Part shown: one piece after another, positions 18,309 to 27,515 of the stretch
Position numbering within the stretch: the stretch's first letter is position 1
Layout of the letters: the number at the start of each line of letters is the position of its first letter
Source: Bacteroidaceae bacterium
Lineage (GTDB): Bacteria > Bacteroidota > Bacteroidia > Bacteroidales > Bacteroidaceae
DNA length: 54,156 bases
Reading direction: 5' to 3'
Assembly: GCA_024398595.1 (NCBI GenBank)
Contig: JAKSIX010000009.1
Coordinates: 1 to 54,156, forward strand
Notes under the pieces: generated by a model
The model's database searches: none
The model's input: the letters and a program-made list of their open reading frames with translations, nothing else
Told to the model about the DNA's origin: nothing
Position numbers and translations under genes: made by a program

Positions 18309-20378
18309 ATGAGTCAGAACATTTCAAATTTGAGAAACATCGGTATTGCCGCACATATTGATGCCGGGAAAACTACAGTGTCAGAGCGTATCCTTTTCTT
18401 TACGGGAGTGAACCGTAAGGTCGGTGAGACACACGACGGGTCTGCTACGATGGATTTTATGAAACAGGAGCAGGAACGTGGTATCACCATTGCATCAGCA
18501 GCCATCACGACACATTGGAACGATTGTCAGATTAACCTTATTGATACTCCGGGACACGTTGACTTTACTGTGGAGGTTGAGCGTTCGCTGCGCGTCATTG
18601 ACGGTATGGTGGCCGTGTTCTGCGCTGTTGGCGGAGTTGAGCCGCAGAGCGAGACTGTATGGAATCAGGCGGACAAATATCGGGTGCCGCGTATCGCGTT
18701 CGTGAACAAGATGGACCGTATGGGCGCCGATTTCCTGGAGGTGGTATCGCAGATGAACCGCTATCTTGGCGCCAATGCTGTGCCTGTTCAGATGCCTATC
18801 GGAGCGGAGGGAAATTTCGAGGGTATGGTAGACCTCGTGAAGATGCAGGCTATTACGTTTGTGGAAAAAGAGCGTATCGTCGGTCCTGTTCCGGAGAATC
18901 TGAAGGCACAGGCCGAGAACATGCGTCACAATCTTATAGAGAAGGTGGCAGACTGCGATGACGATGTTGCCGAACTGTATCTGGAAGATGCCGAAGTTCC
19001 GGTAGAACTGCTGATGTCGGCTATCCGCAAGGCTACCATCAAGCTTATGATGGTTCCTGTACTATGCGGAGCGGCATATAAGAACAAAGGAATCCAACTG
19101 TTGCTTGATGCGGTTGTCGATTATCTGCCATCACCTAACGATCTGGGAGCTGTCGTGGCTCATCAGCCGGACGATGAGGAGAAGACCTGTACCCGTAATC
19201 CTTCGGAGAACGAGCCTCTGTCGGCATTGGCATTCAAGCTGATAAATGACCCGTTCGTGGGCCAGCAGACATTTATCCGCGTATTCAGCGGCAAGCTGGT
19301 GAACGGTATGACCGTATATAATGCAAATAAGGGAAAGGAGGAACGTATCGGCCGTATTTTCCGTATCAAGGCCAAGGAGCGCGAGGAGATTTCCGAGGCA
19401 GGTCCGGGCGAGATTGTGGCACTGGTAGGAATGAAGGTGACACGTACCGGCGACACCCTCTGCGATGAGAAGAGCCCTGTTCTGCTGGAGTCAATACATA
19501 TCCCGCCGGCAGTCATTGAGGTGAAGGTCAATATAGACGACACCAAGAACCGCAGCAAACTGAGCGAGGCTCTGGCAAAGCTCTGCAATGAGGACCCGTC
19601 ATTCCGTGCCCATTTTGATGAGGAGACCGAGGAGACAATCATTGCCGGTATGGGTGAGCTTCATCTGGAGATTATCGTGGATCGTCTGAAGGAGGAATTC
19701 AAGATACCCGTAACTACAGGCGCACCGTCTGTATCGTTCCGCGAGACTATAACGAGTCCGTTTGAGTGTACATACAAATATGTGAAGCAGACAGGCGGTC
19801 ACGGCCAGTATGCGCATACCGTAATCCGTTTTGAACCGAATCCCGGTGGCGGCTTTGAATTCGTGGATATTACCAAGGGCGGTGTCATACCTAAGGAATT
19901 CATACCGTCGGTACAGAAAGGTCTGCAGACCGCTATGTTGAAAGGCCCGCTTGCAGGATATCCTGTTGTTGATGTGCGCTGCGTACTTGTTGACGGAAGT
20001 TTCCATCCTGTTGATTCAAGCGATATGGCATTCCAGACCTGTGCCCAGCTCTGCCTGAAACAGGCCTTCCCGAAAGCCGGACCTCTGCTTCTGGAACCTT
20101 CCATGAAGGTGGAGATTAACACCCCTGATGATTTTATCGGAGCTGTGACCGGTGATGTCAACAAGCGTCGCGGCCGTATTGAGGCGATGCGCCGTTTCCG
20201 CAAGGGTTCGCAGAAACTTGACTGCTTCGTTCCGCTGATGGAGATGTTCGGCTATGCAACCGCTTTGCGCAATATCACTTCCGGCCGTGCCAACTATTCA
20301 ATGGAGTTTGATAAATACACGCCGACTCCACGCTCCATTCAGGACGATGTGGTGAATGAGCGGAACTTGAAACAATAA
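18309..20378 (+). CDS. fusA: Elongation factor G (stand-alone paralogue)
   Basis: The 689-residue translational GTPase has intact GTP-binding motifs: AHIDAGKTT at 15-23, RGITI near 58, DTPGH near 81 and NKMD near 135. Domains II-V follow, with the domain IV region ([10 protein letters not shown]) and the C-terminal GMRR-like segment present. It promotes ribosome translocation and, with RRF, recycling. It is not next to rpsL, rpsG or tuf, and its C-terminus (EKYTPTPRS-like, ending ERNLKQ) differs from the usual Bacteroides str-operon EF-G as I recall it, so it may be a second EF-G. Two promoters lie upstream. Confidence 0.9.
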   Translation: MSQNISNLRNIGIAAHIDAGKTTVSERILFFTGVNRKVGETHDGSATMDFMKQEQERGITIASAAITTHWNDCQINLIDTPGHVDFTVEVERSLRVIDGMVAVFCAVGGVEPQSETVWNQADKYRVPRIAFVNKMDRMGADFLEVVSQMNRYLGANAVPVQMPIGAEGNFEGMVDLVKMQAITFVEKERIVGPVPENLKAQAENMRHNLIEKVADCDDDVAELYLEDAEVPVELLMSAIRKATIKLMMVPVLCGAAYKNKGIQLLLDAVVDYLPSPNDLGAVVAHQPDDEEKTCTRNPSENEPLSALAFKLINDPFVGQQTFIRVFSGKLVNGMTVYNANKGKEERIGRIFRIKAKEREEISEAGPGEIVALVGMKVTRTGDTLCDEKSPVLLESIHIPPAVIEVKVNIDDTKNRSKLSEALAKLCNEDPSFRAHFDEETEETIIAGMGELHLEIIVDRLKEEFKIPVTTGAPSVSFRETITSPFECTYKYVKQTGGHGQYAHTVIRFEPNPGGGFEFVDITKGGVIPKEFIPSVQKGLQTAMLKGPLAGYPVVDVRCVLVDGSFHPVDSSDMAFQTCAQLCLKQAFPKAGPLLLEPSMKVEINTPDDFIGAVTGDVNKRRGRIEAMRRFRKGSQKLDCFVPLMEMFGYATALRNITSGRANYSMEFDKYTPTPRSIQDDVVNERNLKQ

Positions 20379-20380
20379 GG

Positions 20381-20400
20381 CATTTCAAAACAGATTCCAA
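20381..20400. repeat. Copy of the CATTTCAAAACAGATTCT motif
   Basis: CATTTCAAAACAGATTCC, one mismatch to the core, starts 2 bp after the EF-G stop codon. Confidence 0.75.
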
Positions 20401-20490
20401 AGTTTCGTCTGTTTGGCGATGGCACATTCATATAAAATTATTACAATTGCGGAATCATAAGCGTATGTGTCGGATTAATAATGATGGAAT

Positions 20491-20513
20491 CCGGCGAAAC
20501 TTGAATTAATAAC
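20491..20513 (+). repeat. Copy of the CGAAACTTGAAT motif
   Basis: CCGGCGAAACTTGAATTAAT lies about 25 bp upstream of the decarboxylase start. Other copies are at 35532 and 50483. Confidence 0.6.
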
Positions 20514-20537
20514 AACGCAGAGAGGAATATAAAGAAA

Positions 20538-21998
20538 TTGGGAAAACAGTTTTTAGCGCCTATATATGAGGCTCTTGTAGAGTTCAGAAGGAATCGTGTA
20601 GTTCCTTTCGATGTCCCTGGACACAAACGTGGTCGCGGAAATCCCGAATTGGTGAATCTGCTCGGAAAACAATGTGTGGAATTGGATGTGAATTCAATGA
20701 AGCCGTTGGACAATCTGTGTCATCCTATTTCTGTCATAAGGGATGCTGAGGAACTGGCAGCAGAAGCTTTTGGTGCAGCTCACGCTTTCCTGATGGTCGG
20801 CGGTACTACTTCTGCCGTGCAGACGATGGTCCTTACAGCTTCCAAGAGGGGCGAGAAAATCATTCTTCCGAGAAATGTACATAGAAGCGTTATCAATGCT
20901 CTGGTAATCAATGGCGCGACTCCGATATACGTGAATCCGGATGTTGATAAGCGATTGGGCATTGCACTCGGTATGAAAATATCCCAGGTCGAGAAGGCCA
21001 TAGAGGAGAATCCGGATGCAGTGGCTATCATTGTGAATAATCCTACATATTACGGTATCTGTTCCAACCTCAGGAAAATTGTGGAACTTGCGCACGCTCA
21101 CGGGATGATGGTGCTGGTGGATGAGGCACACGGTACTCATTTCTATTTCGGGGAGAATATGCCGGTCTCCGCTATGGCGGCAGGTGCAGATATGTCTTGC
21201 GTGTCAATGCACAAATCCGGCGGAAGTCTCACACAAAGCAGTATACTGCTGACCAATTCCACTGTCAGTGCCGGCTATGTGCGTCAGGTTATTAATCTGA
21301 CTCAGACGACAAGTGCGTCATATCTGCTGCTGGCATCGCTTGATGTTTCCCGCCGCAATCTTTCACTCCGTGGAAAGGAGGCATTTGCAGACGTTGTAAA
21401 TATGGCGGAATATGCCAGAACGGAAATCAATAAAATCGGCGATTTCTATGCATACGGTTCAGAACTTATCAACGGTGATTCCATCTACGACTTCGATAAG
21501 ACAAAACTGACGGTTTTCACACTTGATGTGGGGCTCGCAGGAATAGAGGTGTATGATTTGTTGAGAGATGAGTACGATATTCAGATGGAATTGGGTGACA
21601 TAGGCAACACACTCGCCTATATTTCCATCGGAGACAGGATGAGGGAGATAGAACGGTTGGTAAGTGCCCTGTATGATATTCGCAGAAGGTATAAGCGTGA
21701 CCGTAGCGGCATGTTTGATCACGAATACATTAACCCGTCGGTTGTGATGAGTCCGCAGGAAGCATTCTATGCACCGAAGGAGGAGATGATTCCGATACGT
21801 GAAGCGGAGGGAAGGATTTGTACGGAGTTCGTGATGAGCTATCCTCCGGGCATCCCTATCCTTGCACCGGGAGAACGTATAACTCAGGAAATCATAGACT
21901 ACATTTTGTACGCAAAAGAGAAGGGCTGTTCTATGACAGGTCCGGAGGATTCTAAGATTGAACGGTTGAATGTGATTAGGGAAGCTACTGTATATTAA
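20538..21998 (+). CDS. Orn/Lys/Arg decarboxylase, probably biosynthetic arginine decarboxylase
   Basis: The 486-residue PLP enzyme has the fold-type-I basic amino acid decarboxylase pattern: PGHKRG at 27-32, VDEAHGTHF with Asp195 and His198, and the PLP-binding Lys226 in MHKSGGS. It is the short form without an N-terminal wing domain, like Bacillus SpeA or YaaO. Because agmatinase and the carboxyspermidine enzymes follow in the operon, arginine to agmatine is the most likely reaction; lysine or ornithine cannot be excluded. The start is a TTG at 20538: an in-frame TGA lies at 20502 and no ATG lies between it and the conserved N-terminus. Confidence 0.88.
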   Translation: MGKQFLAPIYEALVEFRRNRVVPFDVPGHKRGRGNPELVNLLGKQCVELDVNSMKPLDNLCHPISVIRDAEELAAEAFGAAHAFLMVGGTTSAVQTMVLTASKRGEKIILPRNVHRSVINALVINGATPIYVNPDVDKRLGIALGMKISQVEKAIEENPDAVAIIVNNPTYYGICSNLRKIVELAHAHGMMVLVDEAHGTHFYFGENMPVSAMAAGADMSCVSMHKSGGSLTQSSILLTNSTVSAGYVRQVINLTQTTSASYLLLASLDVSRRNLSLRGKEAFADVVNMAEYARTEINKIGDFYAYGSELINGDSIYDFDKTKLTVFTLDVGLAGIEVYDLLRDEYDIQMELGDIGNTLAYISIGDRMREIERLVSALYDIRRRYKRDRSGMFDHEYINPSVVMSPQEAFYAPKEEMIPIREAEGRICTEFVMSYPPGIPILAPGERITQEIIDYILYAKEKGCSMTGPEDSKIERLNVIREATVY

Positions 21999-22010
21999 TA
22001 GTATAGGAGT

Positions 22011-22871
22011 ATGGACTTTTGGTTTTCTGAATTACATACCAAGGATGTCAAGTTTTCAATCAGGGTTGATAAGCATATCTTCTCAGAAGAAAACGACTAT
22101 AACCGTATAGATATTTTTGAATCGCCGGAATATGGACGTGTGCTTACTGTTGACGGTTACATTATTATGACGGAAAAAGATGAGTTTATCTATCACGAGA
22201 TGATGACTCACATTCCGATGGCCGTACATCCTGATCCGCAGAAAGTGCTTGTGTTCGGCGCCGGTGACGGTGGGGTGGTGCGTGAACTTCTGAAATACCC
22301 GGAAGTGGAACGCATTGATCTGGTGGAGGTGAATGTCGGAGTCGTGGAAGCTGCAAAGAAGTACCTTCCTTTTTCTGCAAGCGGGCTTGATGATTCCCGT
22401 GTCAAAATCTATTTCCAGAATGCGTTGCGTTTCGTCCGTCACATAGTCGGTGAATACGATATAATAATAGTGGACTCTGCCGGTTTCTACGGGCCGGGTG
22501 AGAGCCTTTTCTCGCGCGAATTCTATGGCTCCTGTTACAAAGCATTGAAAGATGACGGTATAATGGTAAACCAGCACCAGTCACCATTCTATGATGATGA
22601 CCGTCTGGAGACCCAGAAGGCGCATAAGCGGATAATAGAGAGTTTCCCGATAAGCCGTGTATATCAGGCGCACATACCTTCGTACCCATCGGGATACTGG
22701 CTTTTCGGCTATGCTTCCAAGAAATATCATCCGGTGAACGATGTCAATTTTTGCAAATGGAATGCCCGAGGGATAGAAACGAGGTATTACACTACAAATC
22801 TTCATTGCGGATGTTTTGCCTTGCCTGCGTACGTAGAGAAAATGCTGGAAAAAGTTGAGATTGAATATTAA
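22011..22871 (+). CDS. speE: Spermidine synthase-like aminopropyltransferase with altered active site
   Basis: The 286-residue protein has the SpeE layout: the N-terminal beta domain (YGRVLTVDG), YHEMMTHIP at 61-69, the AdoMet-type loop GAGDGG at 83-88 (usually GGGDGG), VEVN at 105-108 (usually VEID), and DSAGF at 155-159 where canonical enzymes have D-S/C-T/S-D-P. The first catalytic Asp (155) is kept, but the second, which contacts the amine acceptor, is Gly158. SpeE needs decarboxylated AdoMet from SpeD, and no speD is in this window. It starts 12 bp after the decarboxylase gene and is followed 17 bp later by agmatinase. Acceptor or function may be non-canonical. Confidence 0.85.
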   Translation: MDFWFSELHTKDVKFSIRVDKHIFSEENDYNRIDIFESPEYGRVLTVDGYIIMTEKDEFIYHEMMTHIPMAVHPDPQKVLVFGAGDGGVVRELLKYPEVERIDLVEVNVGVVEAAKKYLPFSASGLDDSRVKIYFQNALRFVRHIVGEYDIIIVDSAGFYGPGESLFSREFYGSCYKALKDDGIMVNQHQSPFYDDDRLETQKAHKRIIESFPISRVYQAHIPSYPSGYWLFGYASKKYHPVNDVNFCKWNARGIETRYYTTNLHCGCFALPAYVEKMLEKVEIEY

Positions 22872-22888
22872 CCGGTACAGTACGAACA

Positions 22889-23764
22889 ATGAGGAAAAAC
22901 ATAGAGACATTCATTGCCTGTGATGCTGGGTATGATGACGCTGGAATTGTAATATTCGGCGCACCGTTTGATTCAACGGTCAGCTATCGTCCCGGAGCCA
23001 GGTTCGGCAGTGCGGCTATAAGACACGAGTCGTATGGACTTGAGACCTATTCTCCGTATCAGGACAGGGATCTGGAGGATATTGATGTTTTTGATTCGGG
23101 TGACTTGGAACTTCCGATGGGCTCGGCAGAGATGGCACTTGATGCAATCTCTGAGCGTACGGCAGAGATTTTATCCGATGGAAAATTGCCTTTGATGCTT
23201 GGAGGCGAGCATCTCGTGACCTTGGGCGCGTTCCGTGCAGTTCAGAAGAAATATCCTGATCTGCATATAATCCATTTCGATGCGCATACTGACTTGCGTG
23301 ACAATTACCTTGGAGTAAAATTATCGCACGCCTGTGTCATCCGCCGTTGTCACGATATTGTAGGCGATGGTAGAATCCATCAGTTCGGTATCCGTTCCGG
23401 AGACAGGACAGAATGGATGTTCGCCCGTGACGGTCATACAGACTTGCATCCTTTTAATCTTGATGATGTAAATAAGGTGATTGGGAGTCTGAACAAGGGG
23501 ACACCGGTATATCTGACTGTTGATCTTGATGTACTGGACCCATCGGTGTTCCCGGGAACCGGAACTCCGGAAGCGGATGGGGTCACATTCAAGGAATTAC
23601 TCGGTGCCATGCTATTGGTATGCGGAAAAATGAAAGTTGTGGGATGCGATGTGAACGAACTTGCTCCAATGCTTGATGCCAGCGGTACATCTACGGCAGT
23701 CGCCTGCAAGTTTGTAAGGGAACTTCTGCTTGCATTGGACAACAGGATATTTACGAATTGTTAA
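22889..23764 (+). CDS. speB: Agmatinase
   Basis: This 291-residue ureohydrolase contains the dinuclear manganese motifs GGEH (His108), DAHTD (Asp131, His133, Asp135) and VDLDVLDPS (Asp212, Asp214), and the family signature PGTGTPE. It hydrolyses agmatine to putrescine and urea. With the upstream decarboxylase it gives a two-step arginine to putrescine route, instead of the agmatine deiminase and N-carbamoylputrescine route known from Bacteroides. Confidence 0.93.
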   Translation: MRKNIETFIACDAGYDDAGIVIFGAPFDSTVSYRPGARFGSAAIRHESYGLETYSPYQDRDLEDIDVFDSGDLELPMGSAEMALDAISERTAEILSDGKLPLMLGGEHLVTLGAFRAVQKKYPDLHIIHFDAHTDLRDNYLGVKLSHACVIRRCHDIVGDGRIHQFGIRSGDRTEWMFARDGHTDLHPFNLDDVNKVIGSLNKGTPVYLTVDLDVLDPSVFPGTGTPEADGVTFKELLGAMLLVCGKMKVVGCDVNELAPMLDASGTSTAVACKFVRELLLALDNRIFTNC

Positions 23765-23776
23765 AATAAGAATAAA

Positions 23777-25036
23777 ATGGGAAAGGTTTTGATTATCGGC
23801 TGCGGAGGCGTGGCAGGAGTCGCTATTCAGAAGTGTGCTCAGAACTCTGTGGTATTCAACGAGATATGTATTGCCAGCCGTACGGTCAGCAAGTGCGATG
23901 CACTGAAAAGGAAACTGGAGGGAAAAACAGATGCTGTGATTACAACCGCCAAGGTTGATGCAGACAATGTGAATGGATTGGTTGCCTTGATTGACGAGGT
24001 TAAGCCCGATGTCGTACTTAACCTTGCATTGCCTTATCAGGATCTTACGATTATGGATGCCTGCCTGCAGACAAAAGTCCATTATGTGGATACGGCCAAT
24101 TATGAATGTGAGGATACAAACAACCCGGAATGGCGTGCAGTCTATGAGAAACGCTGCAGGGAAAAAGGCTTTACTGCCTATTTTGACTATTCCTGGCAGT
24201 GGGCATACCGCAGGCGTTTTGAGGATGCCGGAATAACGGCCCTGCTTGGTACAGGCTTCGATCCCGGGGTCACAAGCGTATTTACCGCTTATGCCCTGAA
24301 GCACTATTTTGACGAAATCCATACTATAGATATACTTGACTGCAATGGCGGAGACCACGGCTATCCTTTTGCCACAAACTTCAATCCTGAAATCAATCTG
24401 CGGGAGGTAAGCGCAAACGGCTCTTATTGGGAAAACGGACATTGGGTAGAGACGGAGCCGATGGCAATACACCGTACATATAATTTTGACGGGGTAGGTG
24501 AGAAGGATATGTATCTGCTTCACCACGAGGAGATTGAATCTCTTGCACAGAATATCCCGGGTGTCAGGCGCATACGCTTCTTCATGACATTCGGACAGAG
24601 TTATCTCACCCACATGAAATGCCTTGAGAATGTAGGTATGTTAAGCACAGAACCGGTCGAATACAACGGTCAGCAGATAGTGCCTATCCAGTTCTTGCGT
24701 ACATTGCTTCCCGATCCGGCCTCATTGGGCCCGCGTACAGTGGGCAAGACCAACATAGGATGTATTTTCACAGGAGTCAAAGATGGCAAGCCGCGCAATC
24801 TCTATATCTATAACGTGTGTGACCATCAGGAATGTTACAGGGAAGTGGGGTCTCAGGCAATATCTTATACCACAGGTGTACCTGCAATGATTGGCACATC
24901 ACTTGTGATGAACGGACTTTGGCAAAAGCCGGGAGTCTTCACGGTTGAGGAGTTTGATCCTGATCCATATATGGAAGCTTTGAATAAGTGGGGATTGCCC
25001 TGGAAGATTGAAGAGAATCCTATACTCGTAGATTGA
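23777..25036 (+). CDS. Carboxynorspermidine/carboxyspermidine dehydrogenase (saccharopine dehydrogenase family)
   Basis: The 419-residue protein begins with a Rossmann loop GCGGVAG at 8-14 and has the saccharopine-dehydrogenase-like features VDTANYE and YFDYSWQWAY near residues 95-140 and GTGFDPGVTSVF near 158. In this family the enzyme reductively condenses aspartate semialdehyde with putrescine (or diaminopropane) to carboxyspermidine (or carboxynorspermidine) using NADPH. It overlaps the downstream decarboxylase by 4 bp. Presence of agmatinase suggests putrescine as substrate. Confidence 0.92.
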   Translation: MGKVLIIGCGGVAGVAIQKCAQNSVVFNEICIASRTVSKCDALKRKLEGKTDAVITTAKVDADNVNGLVALIDEVKPDVVLNLALPYQDLTIMDACLQTKVHYVDTANYECEDTNNPEWRAVYEKRCREKGFTAYFDYSWQWAYRRRFEDAGITALLGTGFDPGVTSVFTAYALKHYFDEIHTIDILDCNGGDHGYPFATNFNPEINLREVSANGSYWENGHWVETEPMAIHRTYNFDGVGEKDMYLLHHEEIESLAQNIPGVRRIRFFMTFGQSYLTHMKCLENVGMLSTEPVEYNGQQIVPIQFLRTLLPDPASLGPRTVGKTNIGCIFTGVKDGKPRNLYIYNVCDHQECYREVGSQAISYTTGVPAMIGTSLVMNGLWQKPGVFTVEEFDPDPYMEALNKWGLPWKIEENPILVD

Positions 25037-26205
25037 TATCCGTGCGGACACCGTATTTCCTGATAGACGAAGAGCGGATAGAAAAGAATCTGAAAATCCT
25101 GCATCGTGTGATGGACGACACAGGATGCAGGATACTGCTGGCACAGAAATGTTTCAGTTGCTATGGGCTTTATCCTCTAATATCAAAGTATCTGGCAGGT
25201 ACGGCCGCTTCGGGATTGTATGAGGCCCGTCTTGGCCATGAGGAAATGCCGGGGAAGGAGAACCATATTTTTTCTCCGGCTTTCCGGGAGGACGATATGG
25301 CTGAGATATGCAGTATATGCGACCATATCGTATTCAATTCTCCGCAGCAGCTTGAACGTTTTGGAAGAAAGGTTAGAGAGTCCGGTTTGCAGACTGGTCT
25401 TAGAATCAATCCCGAATGTTCCACACAGCACGGACATCCCATTTATGACCCGTGCGCTCCCGGAAGCAGATTGGGGGTGCGACTGAGTGTCCTTGAGGAA
25501 TGCGTCAGCCGCAATCCGTCATTGCTGTCGCTTGTTGACGGACTTCATTTCCATACTCTATGTGAACAGAATTCGGATGATTTGGAAACGACATTGGAAG
25601 CAGTCATCAATAGATTCGGCAAATATCTCGGGCAGATGAAATGGATAAACTTCGGTGGCGGGCATCATATCACCCGTGATGATTACGACATAGATTTGCT
25701 GGAGCGTTGCATCGTACGGATGAGGAATGAGTTTTCCCTGCAGGTCTATATCGAACCCGGTGAAGCTGTAGCCTTGAATGCGGGAGAATTGCATTCTATA
25801 ATACTTGAGATTCAGCCTGCAGATGAACAGGGCGTGCGTAATGTAATCATTGATACATCTGCGGCGTGCCATATGCCGGATGTAATTGAAATGCCATATA
25901 CTCCGCCGTTGCAGCACGCCCGGGCATTATCTTCGGATGGTTGGAAAAATTCTGCCAATGGGAAAAATGTGTACCGTATAGGTGGCCCTACCTGTCTCTC
26001 GGGTGACGTAATAGGACTTTATCAGTTTGATCACGAGCTTGAAGAGAATGAAGAACTTGTCTTTGAGGATATGGCCATATACTCTATGGTGAAGACCAAC
26101 ACATTCAATGGTATGCCTCTTCCGGATATCTACATCAGGCGGACCCCTGATATATGTACGTTATGGAAACACTTCGGTTACGGTGACTTCAAGTGCCGTG
26201 TCTGA
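25033..26205 (+). CDS. nspC: Carboxynorspermidine/carboxyspermidine decarboxylase
   Basis: This 390-residue fold-type-III PLP decarboxylase has the PLP lysine at residue 39 (LLAQKCFS), GLHFHTLCEQ near 178, INFGGGHHIT near 204 and YIEPGEAV near 240, all typical of NspC. It decarboxylates carboxyspermidine to spermidine, completing the AdoMet-independent pathway. The start is probably the TTG at 25033, which overlaps the stop of the dehydrogenase (TTGA); a GTG at 25042 is an alternative. It is the last gene of the polyamine operon. Confidence 0.93.
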   Translation: MISVRTPYFLIDEERIEKNLKILHRVMDDTGCRILLAQKCFSCYGLYPLISKYLAGTAASGLYEARLGHEEMPGKENHIFSPAFREDDMAEICSICDHIVFNSPQQLERFGRKVRESGLQTGLRINPECSTQHGHPIYDPCAPGSRLGVRLSVLEECVSRNPSLLSLVDGLHFHTLCEQNSDDLETTLEAVINRFGKYLGQMKWINFGGGHHITRDDYDIDLLERCIVRMRNEFSLQVYIEPGEAVALNAGELHSIILEIQPADEQGVRNVIIDTSAACHMPDVIEMPYTPPLQHARALSSDGWKNSANGKNVYRIGGPTCLSGDVIGLYQFDHELEENEELVFEDMAIYSMVKTNTFNGMPLPDIYIRRTPDICTLWKHFGYGDFKCRV

Positions 26206-26222
26206 AGTCGGCAGGTCCTGAC

Positions 26223-27413
26223 TCAGATGTCGTACTGTACTGTGAAGCCTGCAACGATGTAGGGGTGGAAGTCGTCCTTGTGTTCCGTCAGGATACGGCG
26301 CATACGCTTTTCCCATTTCTTCAGCTCCTCTTCGCCGGTGTCAGTCTCTGCCCCGTCAAAGTAACTGTCAAGCAGTTCTTCTGCTGAGCATCCGAAAATG
26401 TCTGAACAGTCAAATACAAGACTGACAGGCATCAGGATATCTCCGTTTACGAATCGCGATTCACAACGTATGGTAAGCCCGCCATCGTTGTACTGTACGG
26501 AAAGTATGCCCCACACATCCTCCACAATATGCAGGGTAGCGGTCATTCCGTTGTATTCCCATTTGAGTACATCGACAAACCAGTCTCCGTACTGGTAGGT
26601 CCCTTCGAAGGTGAACTTGCAGTGTTTTGAGTTCTTGCGGCTCCAGTCACGTTTGTGACTATACAGGACGTTGAAAAGGTCGTGGTTGTCAAATGCTGAT
26701 ATGATTGACTTCTGAACATTGTCAGGCAGTCTGACACTGCTGCCGGTTATGACACCTTTGTCACGGACTTTCCCCTTGATGACGCTGCGTTCAAGCGAGG
26801 CAGCAGCGTCCAGGTCATTGTTGCTGATGCAGTAGTTGAATACCGGCCCGTATTGCGTGGATACTGCTACGGCGGCTTTTATGATGCCGAGCAGTGATTT
26901 GGGAAACATCCCGGCCAGCAGGTTCAGCTGGTGGGTGGAGACATTGTAATTGATGGAGGCATTGTATGTTGACATACGTTTGCGGTTCACGTCGGCCCGT
27001 TCCCATACTTTTGACAGAATGTATGTGGCCGGGTCAAGACCATCGTCCGTGATGTATGTGGCAGGCAGCATTATCGGCTGGAAATTCATTATGACTGTGT
27101 CCTGTGAAATTTCCCGGGTGTCAAGCGATATACTTCTTGTCTCGGTAGTGTAGCCGATAAAGGCGTATTCCACATTCGCCTTTCCGTCTTTTATGGCTCT
27201 GTCAGATTCCGGCACATGCAGGGTATAATTGCCGTGCGTGTCGGTAATGGTGCCGATGTCGGTGCCTGGAATGAAGACTGATGCGAACTGCGCCGGTGAA
27301 ACGATGGTATCGCGCAGCATCACACAGCCGGATATTACGTAATTGTTGCCGGCAATGACGTTGACGGCCATTGATATCATTATGGATAATGTTGAAAGGC
27401 GTAAGAGTCTCAT
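26223..27413 (-). CDS. Secreted carboxypeptidase-regulatory-like domain protein of unknown function
   Basis: The 396-residue product has a signal peptide (about 22 residues). Residues 25-115 form a CarboxypepD_reg-like beta-sandwich (VISGCV, then FIPGTDIGTITDTHGNYTLHVP and EYAFIGYTTETRSI), the domain found at the N-terminus of TonB-dependent receptors and DUF5686 proteins. The following part (YILSKVWERADVNRKRMSTYNAS) resembles the start of DUF5686, but the protein is far shorter than that family as I recall it (about 800 residues). Likely in the outer membrane or periplasm. The start at 27413 gives the clean signal peptide. Convergent with nspC, with 17 bp between. Confidence 0.65.
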   Translation of the reverse strand: MRLLRLSTLSIMISMAVNVIAGNNYVISGCVMLRDTIVSPAQFASVFIPGTDIGTITDTHGNYTLHVPESDRAIKDGKANVEYAFIGYTTETRSISLDTREISQDTVIMNFQPIMLPATYITDDGLDPATYILSKVWERADVNRKRMSTYNASINYNVSTHQLNLLAGMFPKSLLGIIKAAVAVSTQYGPVFNYCISNNDLDAAASLERSVIKGKVRDKGVITGSSVRLPDNVQKSIISAFDNHDLFNVLYSHKRDWSRKNSKHCKFTFEGTYQYGDWFVDVLKWEYNGMTATLHIVEDVWGILSVQYNDGGLTIRCESRFVNGDILMPVSLVFDCSDIFGCSAEELLDSYFDGAETDTGEEELKKWEKRMRRILTEHKDDFHPYIVAGFTVQYDI

Positions 27414-27439
27414 CTGTATGGAATAACTGTGCCAATGTG

Positions 27440-27447
27440 CAAAGCTA
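27440..27447 (-). promoter_or_regulatory. Bacteroidota -7 promoter element
   Basis: Minus-strand TAGCTTTG matches TAnnTTTG, 27 bp upstream of the start at 27413. Confidence 0.45.
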
Positions 27448-27515
27448 TGCAATTTTTTTACCAAGTTATTTTTGAAGATTACTAAATTCGCAGTTTGAAA
27501 AAATCGTATCTGAAA

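Noticed and set aside
18309-20378. The GTPase-dead EF-G2 of Bacteroides (starvation-related paralogue)
   Set aside because: All GTP-binding motifs ([23 protein letters not shown]) are intact, so it is an active-type EF-G, not the divergent paralogue.
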